A stretch of DNA of 64,000 nt from Pseudomonas entomophila L48 (GTDB lineage Bacteria > Pseudomonadota > Gammaproteobacteria > Pseudomonadales > Pseudomonadaceae), in assembly GCF_000026105.1 (NCBI RefSeq), contig NC_008027.1, positions 2,804,501-2,868,500 on the forward strand, given 5' to 3'. This document shows positions 50,701-60,800 of this stretch, piece by piece (position 1 is the stretch's first letter; every line of letters begins with the position of its first letter). The position numbers and the translations under genes are program-made. Below the pieces are notes generated by a model, which saw nothing but the letters and a program-made list of their open reading frames with translations, did not search any database and was not told the DNA's origin.

Positions 50701-51829
50701 CCTGGCCCAAACCCTGCCCAGCGCCGTGCTGCCCAACGCCTACCTGTGGCTCGACAGCCTGCCGCTCACCGCCAATGGCAAGGTCGACCGCCAGGCGCTG
50801 GCCGAGCGCGCCGACCACGACCTGGCGGCGCGCCAGGTCAACCTGAGCAGCCCACGCGACCATATCGAGCTGACCCTCTACCAGATCTGGAAAGGCCTGT
50901 TGCTGGCCCCGCACATCGGCATCCGCGACAACTTCTTCGCCGTGGGTGGCACGTCCATCGCCGCGATCAAGATGGCCTACCAGATCGGCCAGGCCTTCGC
51001 TGTCGACGTGCCGGCGCGGGTGGTGCTGGGCCACCCGACCATCGAGGCGCTGGGCGGCTGGTTGCGCGCGGGGGCCAACCCCCATCAGGACAACAGCAAC
51101 CTGATCACCTTCAGGTCAGGGGACGGCCAGCGCAACGTGGTGTGCATCCACCCGGCTGGCGGCACCGCGTTCTGCTACCTGTCGCTGGCCAAGGTGCTGC
51201 CCGAGGCGGTCGGCGTGTACGGCGTGCAGTCGCCGGGGCTCAACCCGGGGGAGGCCACCGAGCCCACGGTCGAGGCGATGGCCGAGGCGTACTTGCGGCT
51301 GATCGAGCCCCTGTTGGACCGGCCACTGGTGCTCACCGGGCTGTCGTTCGGCGGCCTGGTGGCCTACGAGATGACCCGGCGCCTGCGGGCGGCCGGGGGT
51401 GGCCAGGTCAGCGTGGTGCTGCTCGACACCCAGGGCTCGGACGACCCGGCCTTCCGCGCGCAGATCAGCACCGTCGACATGGCGGAGTTCCGCGACAAGC
51501 TGGTGCGCTTCAACGGCATGTACCCCGGCATCGAGGATGCCCAGGTCGAACGCTACTACCACCTGTACAACCACAATCGCCTGGCCATGGCGGCCTATGC
51601 CTGCCCAGCCGGAGGGGGGCGGGTGGTGCTGGTGCAGGCCCGGGAAGACCTGGCACGCGGTCAATTGCGCGCGCTGCGCGGGTTCTGGCGCCGTCGCGCC
51701 GCAGGTGGCTACCTGGCCACGCTGGTGCAGGGCGGCCACTGGGACATGCTGGAAAGCGCCGAGATTCATCGCGTTTCACGGACGATCAATCGCGAGCTGC
51801 AACGTTTCGATGCCCAGGAGGGGAAATGA
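47714..51829 (+). CDS. NRPS2: TubC docking-C-A-PCP-TE
   Basis: A 1371-aa terminating module. Residues 1-50 form a TubC-type docking domain (MNAHQLLAFFDRHGVALEVDGDKLRCKAP), so its partner should be the C-terminal tail of NRPS1. C about 72-510 (HHIVADGWSMG near 203), A about 530-1025 (specificity residues read as D-A-W-V-F-G-V-V-I, no match that I can recall), PCP near 1077 (VGGTSIAA), TE about 1125-1365 with nucleophile in GLSFGG (about 1210) and a late His in GGHWDML. The TE should release the thiazole tetrapeptide as acid, ring or by transfer. The ATGA overlaps on both sides show tight co-translation. Confidence 0.92.
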   Translation: MNAHQLLAFFDRHGVALEVDGDKLRCKAPKGFLDETLLQALKTHKQALIALLARPDDNAPIPRRADEQAHCPLSFSQRQLWFLDQLEPGNPFYNVPSALTLKGPLDVVVLERALNLLVERHAMLRTTFVSVDGEPRQVVHASRPLTLALLDLRDLPETARQARLAELVEADARAPFDLVNGPLLRAMLVRLADDEHVWLYSVHHIVADGWSMGVILHEVATLYGDLLGGRPPSLAPLPVQYADYACWQRQRLDDQALQGQLDYWRRTLAGAPPLLDLPGDRPRPRQQRFVGATFGSTVDGTTLAELNALARHTQGTLFNVLLAALDVLLWRYSGQRDLCVGTPFANRGRAELEPLIGHFINTLVIRQRLDPAQTFAELLREVRANLLEVHGHHDVPFDRVVEALNPPRDPGHSPLFQVMMVLQNTPGAAVAMPGLALSAHGTGSATAKFDLAFEWVERDGALHLLVEYNTDLFDRATIERLSHHYRHLLAQVAAEPKRALHELSLLDEREREQVLHAWNVSPALQAPIDCVHRLVEAQAARHPQANAVTFEDRRLSYAELNAQANRLARHLRTLGVGPDVRVAVCVERALELPVALLAVLKAGGAYVPLDPDYPVGRLGHMLGDSMPAVLLTLGPAQAIVRQAMQSAGWEAPMLDLQADAASWGHLASDNLAPHEVGVTPEHLAYVIYTSGTTGLPKGVMVAHRGLGNLLLWCLGVCGEAGAMLHKIPFGFDASAWETFWPLATGGRLVIARPGGHFEPGYLADVVREQQVTAMVFVPAMLHLFLETEAVSQCYSLKDVFCGGGELSPALARLFQARLPHARLHNVYGPTETTVINSIWTLAPGDKIPALRLPIGRPIANNRFHVLDDFDAPVPAGVTGHLHIGGVGVARGYLGLPALSAERFIDSPFVPGDRLYRSGDLARYRADGQLEFLGRNDFQVKLRGVRLELSEIEARLQAFPGIAASVVLMLGDEAQHQRLVACCVAAQAPEEQAVRAHLAQTLPSAVLPNAYLWLDSLPLTANGKVDRQALAERADHDLAARQVNLSSPRDHIELTLYQIWKGLLLAPHIGIRDNFFAVGGTSIAAIKMAYQIGQAFAVDVPARVVLGHPTIEALGGWLRAGANPHQDNSNLITFRSGDGQRNVVCIHPAGGTAFCYLSLAKVLPEAVGVYGVQSPGLNPGEATEPTVEAMAEAYLRLIEPLLDRPLVLTGLSFGGLVAYEMTRRLRAAGGGQVSVVLLDTQGSDDPAFRAQISTVDMAEFRDKLVRFNGMYPGIEDAQVERYYHLYNHNRLAMAAYACPAGGGRVVLVQAREDLARGQLRALRGFWRRRAAGGYLATLVQGGHWDMLESAEIHRVSRTINRELQRFDAQEGK

Positions 51830-54800
51830 TGAGCGTGTTCCAGGAAACCGTGCTCGCACGCTTTGCCGCCCAGGTGCGGCGAGACCCGCAGGCCCTGGCG
51901 GTAATCGATCAGCAAGTACACCTAAGCTACGCCGAACTGGCCAGCGCCAGTGAGCGCATCGCCCGTGGCCTGAAAGCGCGGGGGCTGCTGCCGGGCCAGG
52001 CGTTGGCGCTGTACCTGCCTCGCGGCTGGCAGTGGGCCGCGGCGCTGCTCGGGGCGCTCAAGGCCGGGGCCGTGGTGATGCCGCTGGACCGGGCCAGCCC
52101 CGCCGAGCGCCGCGCGCTGATGCTCGCCGATGCCGACTGCGTGGGAGTGCTGAGCCTCGCCGACGCGCCACAGGGGCTGCCCGGCCCATGGGAAGCCAGT
52201 GTCGAGGCGCTGCTGGACCACCCGGACGAACCCGCCCAGCCGCTGGCCGGCACCTTCGCCGAGGTCATGTGCCTGTTCTACACCTCCGGCACCACCGGCG
52301 TGCCCAAGGGCGTGGAAGTGGGCGAGCGCGGCGTGCTGCGACTGGCGCAGGCCGGCAGCTACATCGATATCCAGCAGGGCGATCGATTTGTCTGCCTGTC
52401 GAACCCGGCCTTCGATGCCTGCAGCTTCGAGCTGTGGGCGCCCTTGCTCAATGGCGGCTGTTGCGTGATGGTCGCCGACGACGACCTGCTCGATGCCCGG
52501 CGCCTGGCCCAGGTGCTGGAAACGCAGCGGGTCGATACCTTGTTCATCACGGTGTCGCTGTTCAACACCTTGAATGCGCAGTACCCGGCCTGCTTCGCCA
52601 GCCTGCGCCAGGTACTGACCGGCGGCGAGCAGGTCAGCCCGGTGGCGGTGCGGGCCTGGTACCAGGCCAACCCGGACAGCGCCTGCCGCCTGTTCAATGT
52701 CTACGGCCCCACCGAATGCACCACCTTCGCCCTGTGCCACCCTATTGCGCGGGACTTCGCCGCCGACACCGTGCCCATAGGCCAGCCCTTGCCGGACACC
52801 GGCATGCGCGTGCTCGACGCGCAGCAGCAGCCGGTGGCGCCAGGCGAAATTGGCGAGCTGTACCTCAGCGGCAGCGGCGTGGCCCGTGGCTATCGCAACC
52901 GCCCCGAAGAGACTGCCCGTTGTTTCGTGCGCCTGCCTGCGCTGGAAGGTGGCGATGAGGTGCATTACCGCACTGGGGATCTGGTCCGGGTCAACCCCGA
53001 AGGGCAGGTGGAGTGCCTGGGGCGGGTCGACCGGCAGGTCAAGGTGCGCGGCTTCCGTATCGAGCCGGGCGAGGTGGAACAGTGCCTGCTCGAACACCCC
53101 CAGGTGGCCCAGGCCTATGTCTGCAGCCGCAGGCAAGCTGCCGAGGACCACCAGTTGCTGGCCTTCGTCGTGCCGCGCGAAGCGCTGGACTATCGCGAGT
53201 TCGACGCCTACCTGCGCGCCCGCCTGGCGCCCTGGATGCGCCCGCACCATCTGTTCCAGGTGCCACGCCTGCCGCTGACGGCCAACGGCAAGATCGACCA
53301 GGGCAGCTTGCTTGCCCAGGCCGGTGCACCCTGGCGGCCGGCAGTCGAAGAGGGTGGGTACTCGCCAGCCCTGGCCTGGCTGCTGGAGCAAGCGCGTACG
53401 CTGCTTGGGCAACCCGCGATCGGTGGCCAGGACGACTGGTTGGGCAGCGGCGGCGATTCGCTCCAGGCCATGCGCCTGCGTTCGGCGATCCGTGGCCGCT
53501 GGGAGCAAGAGATCAGCATCGCGACATTGCTCGCCGAGCCGTTCGCGGCGCTGGCCGAGCGTCTTGAACAGGGGCAGGGCGCAAGCCCGGACTATCCACC
53601 GGCTCCGGCGCCGTCGAGCGCATTGCGTGGGCCCGCCAGCGCCGAGCAGCGCCGCCTGTGGCTGGAGCAGCAGCGCGTCCCCGGCTCGACTGCCTACAAC
53701 GTGCCCTTGGTGCTGCATCTGGCGGCCGGCGCGGAGCCACAGGCACTGGCCGAAGCACTGCGTCGCCTGGTGGCACGCCATCCCGCCTTGCGCACCGCCT
53801 TCGTGGCGGGCAACGACGGCCCGGAGCAGGTGGTTACCGAACAGGCGGCGGTATGCCGGGTACTGGCACCGGGGGCGTTGGGCCAGGACAACTGGCAGGC
53901 TTTCGCCAGCCTGGTGTTCGACGAGCCGTTCGACCTGGCCAGCCCGACCCTGTTGCGCGCCTGGGTCGCGCCGCATGCCGACGGTAGCTGCCGATTGCTG
54001 CTGAACCTGCACCATATCGTTACCGACGGCTGGTCGATGAACCTGCTGTTCGAAGACCTGGCCGGCCTGTATCAGGATGCCCTGCAAGGTTGTGACCGCG
54101 CCGCCCCGACGCAGGTGTTGAACACGTTGGATTTCGCCCAATGGCAGCGGCAATGGAGCGTCACCCCGCATTACCGGGAGCAGCGCCGCGCCCTGGCAGC
54201 ACTGCACGCACGTCACGGTGAGGCGACGCCGGCCCGGCAGGCCATGGGGCCGGCCAGCAGCGAAGGGCGGTTGTACCGTCAGCCCTTGGGCGAGCGGCGC
54301 AGCGCCGCGCTCGAGCGCTTCTGCGCCCAGCAGCGCATGACCCGCTTCGAGGTGCTGTTCAGCGTCTTCGCCTGGAGCCTGCACGCCTTGGCCGGTTGTG
54401 ATCGCCCGCGGATCGCCAGCCCCGTGGCCAACCGGCCGCTGGCTGAGTTCGAGGCCTGCGTGGGCATGTTCGCCAATACGGTACTGATCCCGACCGATGT
54501 GCGCGGCGCGCAATCACTCGGCGAGCAGCTGCGCCGGCAAACCGCCACCGTGCGTGAGGTGCTGGCCTTGCAGGACGTGGCCCTGGCCGACCTGGTCGAG
54601 GACCTGCGCCTGTCCACCGGCCAGGCGTTGTTCGACTACCTCTTCGTGCTGGAGAACACCGACTACGCCAGGCTCGCGGACGCACCGCTGCGGGCCACCC
54701 TGGCGCCGCACCCGGCACCCCAGGCCAAGTGCCCGCTGAGCCTGCTGGTGGTCGGCGGCGACGGGCCGCTCGAGTGCTGGTGGGAATACCAGTGCAGCCA

Positions 54801-57800
54801 TTTCGACAGCCGGCAGGTGGCCGCGCTGGATGCCCTGGTGCACCGTGGCCTGGACCTGTTGCTGGAAAACCCGCAGGCGTCCCTGGACACACTGGTGGCG
54901 CCTTATCGCCTGGGCCTGCCGCCGGCCAGCGAAGGCGCCACGCTGCCATTGCCGTTCGCCACGGTGGCCGACTGGTTCGAGCACCAGGTGCACGAAACAC
55001 CCGAGGCCACGGCGCTGGTGGCCGGCCAGCGGCGCTTGAGTTACGCCGAGCTGGATGCGCTGGCCGCGACCTTGGCCGCGACCTTGTCCAACCAACACAC
55101 GGGCGATGGCGCGCCGAACATGGTGCTGTTCCTGGCGCCTTCGGTGGAGCATGTGGTCGCCTTGCTGGCCCTGGCCAAGCTCAATATCACCGCCGTGCCA
55201 CTGGACCCGAACTATCCGGTGGCGGTGCAACGCCAGGTACTGGCCCAGGCCTGTCCGCGCTGCGTGTTGTTCAGCGGTGCCACCGAGGCCGCCCTGCAAG
55301 CGCTGGGCGTCGAGGCGTTGGCCCGCCATCGGGTCGACCTGCAGGCCGCGCCCCAGGATTTGCAACGGCCCCGGCACCATGGCGAGCGGCCGCTGTACAC
55401 ATTGTTCACTTCGGGTTCGACCGGTATTCCCAAAGGCGTGCAGGTGCCTGACCGGACGCTGTGCAACCTGCTGCACTGGCAGCGCAACGCCGGGCAGTTG
55501 CCGGCACGCTCGGTGACCTTGCAATTCTCCATGTTGTCATTCGACGTGGCGTTCCAGGAGCTGTTCGGCACCCTGTGCGGCGGCGGTTGCTACCACCTGA
55601 TCGAACCCCGCTGGCGGCAGGACGCCCAGGCGCTGCTGGCCTACATCCAGCAAGCAGGCATCGAGCGGCTGTATCTGCCGTTCGTGGCCTTGCAACACCT
55701 GGCCCAGGCCGCCGTGGCCCAAGGCCGCTACCCCCAGACCCTGCGCGAGGTGGTCACGGCCGGCGAGCAACTGCTGTGCACCGAGGCACTGCGGACCTGG
55801 TTCGCCGGCCTGCCCAGGGCCAGTCTGTTCAACCACTACGGCCCGACCGAAACCCATGTGATCAGCGCCTGTCGGCTGCCGTCCCAGGTAGGTGACTGGC
55901 CGCTGCGCGCGCCCATCGGCCGGGCGATCGACAACGCCCGGTTGCTGCTGGTCGATGCCCAGGACCACCCCGTGCCCACGGGCACCCAAGGCTACCTGTT
56001 GGTGGCTGGCGCCATGGTCACGCGTTGCTATCTGGGGGAGACGGCGCTCAATACCGAACGTTTCGTCGAACTGCCACAGGCCGACGGCAGCCGCTGCCTG
56101 TACTACCGCACCGGCGACCTGGCCTGGGTCGATGCCCAGGGTTGCCTGCACTACGTGGGCCGTGACGACCAGCAGGTCAAGCTCAGCGGCCATCGCCTGG
56201 AGCTTGGGCAGGTCGAGGCGGCGTTGATGGGGCTGGAGGCGGTGGCCAACGCCGTGGTGACCGTGCAAGGGGAACCTGCGCGGCTGACGGCGTACCTGCA
56301 ACTGTCCGGCACGGCACCGTCGGTACAGGACCTCGACCGCTTGGTGGCGCGGCAGTTGCCGGCCCATGTGCGCATCGACCAGTACCGACGCCTCGACGCC
56401 TGGCCACGCACCCCCAGCGGCAAGGTCGATCGCAAGGCGCTGGCCGGGCAGGGCGAGGTTCTGCAGCGCCAGCATCCGGTCGCGGCCCTGTCGAATCCGC
56501 TGGAACGCCAGCTGGCCACGCTGTTCCGCGAGGTGATCGGTCACGCCATCGAACCCGAGCAGACCTTCTTCGAAGCCGGCGCCACCAGTTTGGGCCTGAT
56601 GCGCCTGCACACGCGCTACACCCAGGCCTTGCCCCGGGCGCCGAGCATGGCCGAGCTGTTCGAGCATGTGACGATCCGCCGGCTGGCGGCGCACCTGGGC
56701 CGTACCGAGGGCGCGCCAGTGCGCCGCGAGCAGCCTGGCGAGGCGGGCGAAGCCGCGATGGCGATCATCGGCATGGCGGTCAACGTGGCCGGCGCACGCA
56801 ATCTGGGCGAGTTCTGGGCGATGGTCCAGGGCAACGCGCTGGGCATCGAGCATTTCGCGGCCGCCGAAGGCCTGGTCGGCGCCCGCAGCCAGTTGCAGGG
56901 CATGCTCGATTTCGACCCCGAGTACTTCGGCATCAGCCGCCAGGAGGCGCGGCTGATGGACCCGCAGCAACGCCACCTGCTGATGGCCTGCGTGCAGGCC
57001 CTGCAACACGCCGCCATCGTGCCTTCGGCCGACGGCCCGCGCATCGGCCTGGTGGCCAGCTGCGGCGAGACCACTTACTTCCAGCAGATGCTGCGTGAAT
57101 GCGGCGAGGGTGAACTGCCGGACGGCTTCCAGCTGGCCCTGCACCACGACAAGGACTTCCTCGCCACCAAGGCCGCCTACCACCTGGACCTCACCGGCCC
57201 GGCGCTGAGCGTGCAGGCTGCCTGCGGCAGCTCGCTGATCGGCGTGCACCTGGCCTGCAACCTGCTGCGCCAGGGCGACAGCGAGGTGATGCTGGCGGCC
57301 GGCGTGCTGATCGACCCGACCCTCAGCGAGGGCTACCGCCATCGCTCGCAGCACATTTTCTCCCGCGACGGGCTGTGCCGGCCGTTCAGCGAGGACGCCA
57401 GCGGTACCCTCGGTGCCAGTGGCTACGGTGTGGTGGTGCTCAAGCCCCTGGCCCGAGCCCAGGCCGACGGCGACCGCATCTACGCCGTGGTGGAAGGTTC
57501 GGCGCTGAACAACGACGGCCACGGCAAGATGAGCTACACCGCGCCGTCGGTGGCCGGGCAGGGCGCGGTGATTGCCCGGGCCCTGGCCAAGGCCGGGGTG
57601 GCCGGTGCCGATATCGGCTATGTCGAGGCCCACGGCACCGGCACCTTGCTCGGCGACCCGATCGAGGTCGCCGCACTGGCCCAGGCCTTCGGCGAGGCAC
57701 CGGCAGGCACCTGTGCCCTGGCTTCGGTCAAGAGCCAGGTCGGCCACCTGGGCGCGGCGGCGGGGGTGGTCGGGCTGATCCGCGCCACCCTGGCGGTGTA

Positions 57801-60800
57801 CCACGGGGTGATCCCACCGAACCTGGGCTTCTCGCGTATCAACCCACAGATCGACCTGGCTCGCTCGCCTTTCCACATTCCGACCACGGCGCGCCCTTGG
57901 CCTTCAGGGCGTCGACGGATGGCCGGGGTCAGCAGTTTCGGCATCGGCGGCACCAACGCCCATGTGATCGTCGGCGCGGCGCAGGGCGAGGCACAAAACC
58001 GCGATGATGTCGTGCCGCTGTTGTTGCTGTCGGCGCACAGCCGCACGGCACTGGAGCGCGATGTGCTGGTGGTAGGGGGTTGGCTGCAGGCCAACCCCGA
58101 GCAGGTGCCCGCAGTGCTGGGCCACCTGCAGGCCGGACGCCGGCAGGCACGCTGGCGCTTTGCGGTGCCCTACCGGGCAGGTGACGATCTACCCCTGTCG
58201 GCGATTCGCGAGGTCGCTGCATCACAGGTGCGCCTCAAGGCCAGCGAGCATTCGCCTCAGGCGCTGCTCGAGGCCTGGTACGACGGTGCGCATATCGAGT
58301 GGGCGCAGCGTTTGGCACCGCCGCCCTGGGACTTGCCGCCTTCTTCCTTCGACCTTGAAACCTACCGCTTCCAGAGCCTCGGCGTGCCCGAGCGCAAACC
58401 GTTGGCCGACTGGTTCCACCAGCGGCAATGGCAGCGCATGTGGCGCATGGCTGGCCCCGCGCCGCAGGCAACTGTTCGCCAGACCTTGGTGGTGTGCAGC
58501 CATGCGGCGGCCGACGAAACGCTGCTCGGCACGCTGGGGGCTGCCTACCGGCGCGTGGTGCATGTGCGCGCAGGGGATGGTTATCGCCAGCTCGCCGCGA
58601 ACCACTTCGAGCTCGATGTGCTGGATGCCCAGGCACTTACGCGCCTGCTCGCCGAACTGCCGGGCGACCTGGACTGGCTGCACGCCTTGCCGCTGTCGGT
58701 GGGCGGCGCGGTCGATGAGCGGAGCCTGGCGACCGCCCAGTGGGCCTGCCTGGACACACCCTGCAGCCTGATGCAGGCCTGGGGCCAGGCACCACGCGAC
58801 GCCAACCTGCGCTTGTGGCTGTTGTCATGGCAGGCCTGCCCGGTGCAGGGTGCAGTGGCACGGCCGGAACTGACGGCGCTGGCCGGTGCGACCGAGGTGG
58901 TACCCCAGGAGTACCCGGTGCGCTGCCACTGGCTGGATTGCCCGAGTCCCTCTCTGCTGGAACACGCCAAGCCAGTCGCCGCGCTACTGGCCGAACCTGA
59001 TGCCTTGCCCCGGCGCATGGCCCTGCGCGACGGCTACCTGTGGCAACCGCGGCTGGTGCCAAGCCCACTACCGTTGGCTGCACCGAACACCTTGCCAGAC
59101 CACGGTACCTTCCTGATCCTTGGCGGCGGAGGCATCGGGCGCACCCTGTGCCAGCACCTGCTGCGCGCGCCGGGCCGGCGCGTGGTGCTGTTGTCGCGCT
59201 CGGCGACTTGGCCAGAGGCGTGGCAGGTGGACCGCGAGCGGGTCGAGTGGCTGCAGGCCGACCTCGCCGACCTGATGCGCTGGCCGCAGGTGCTCGAGCA
59301 TCTGGCACAACGGTACGAGCGCTTCGATGGCGTGATCCATGCCGCAGGCGTCGGTGCCGGCAGCCTGATCCGACAGCGCGACGCCGAGCGGATGGCCAGC
59401 GCGATGGCCGCCAAGACCCGTGGCATGCTCGCCGTCGAGGCGCTGATCGCGCGGATGAACCCGGGCTTCGTGCTGTACTGCTCGTCCATGTCGGCGCTGT
59501 TCGGCGGGGCCGGCCACCTGGACTATGCCGCCGCCAGCGGCGTGCTCGACGGCTTCAGCCATTACCGCGCGCCGGGTGACCAGGGCTGCCTGCGCCTGGG
59601 CATCAACTGGGACATCTGGCGCGAGACCGGCATGGCCACCGAAGCCAGTGGCAATGATGCCGCGCACCAACAGCATCTGAAAGTCGGTCTGTCGACACAG
59701 GAAGGCTGCGAGGTGTTCGACCGGGCCATGACCGCGCAACTGCCCCAGGTGCTGGTTTCGACCACGGCACTGGCGCATGCCCGACGCTTCTATCCCGTGC
59801 GCCATGGCGCCGTGACAGCACCGGTCGAAGTACCGCCAAAGCAGGACGCACTGCCCGCACGCCTGCGCGACTGCCTGTGCCAATGGCTGGGCGTGGACGC
59901 ACTGCAAGACGATGCGTCGCTGTATGACCTGGGCGCCGATTCGCTGACGCTGCTGGACCTGATTGATGAACTGCAGCGCGCCACGGGCGTGGTGGTGCAG
60001 CTGTCGCAGTTCAGTCCCACGGTCAGCTTGCGTGAGGTGCTGGCGTTGGTGGGCAATGACCCAGGCCAGGCCGAACGCGCTGGCGACCCTTGGCACAAGG
60101 CGCTGCGGATCGACCCATGGCACAAAGGCCGCGCACACCAGTGGCTGTATCTGATCCACCCGGTCGGCGGTGACGTCCAGGCCTACCGTGAGCTGGCTGC
60201 GGCGCTGCACCCGGACCTCGAGGTGCGGGTGATCGCCGACCCGGTGCTGCGTCAGCCCGAGCTGCCGAACATCTCCCTGGAAGCGCGCGCGGCGTTGTAC
60301 CTGGACGCGATACAGGCCGAGCTGCCCGATGGTGCGAGCTGGCGGCTGGTCGGCTGGTCCTTCGGTGCCTGGGTGGCCCAGGCCATGTGCGCCCTGGCCC
60401 GCGACACCGGACTCGAGTTGCCGGCGCTGTACCTGATCGACCCACCTGCGCCGGACGCCGGGACCGAGTTGAAAGCGATCGACGAGGGGCAGATCCAGCG
60501 GGTATTTGAACGGGAGTTCGCCTTGCGCAACGGCGAGACGGACGGCGCACGCTACCTGGAGCGCCTGGTGGCCTGTTGTCGCAACAACCTGGCGAGCATG
60601 CTGGGGCATGTGCCTGGCGTACAGGCCGAGACGACCGGGCAGCTGTTCATCGCCACCCAGCCCAACCCCTACGGCATCGGCAGTGGCTGGCAGGCACAGG
60701 ACCTGTGCCAGGCCTGGCAGGCGTTGCTGCCGGGCCTGCGCAACTGGGTGGCGCTGGATACCGACCACTACGGCATCGTCAGCGGCCCCTGGGCGCGCAA

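Noticed and set aside
47606..51085. 1159-codon open frame on the minus strand opposite NRPS1/NRPS2
   Set aside because: It is antisense to clear NRPS domains, has a composition typical of GC-rich shadow frames (His, Gln, Arg, Gly rich) and shows no domain.
50746..51825. N-terminal extension of NRPS3 by 360 codons
   Set aside because: This stretch is the shadow of the A-PCP-TE end of NRPS2. A start at 51826 with AGGAGGGG before it and an ATGA overlap is far better.
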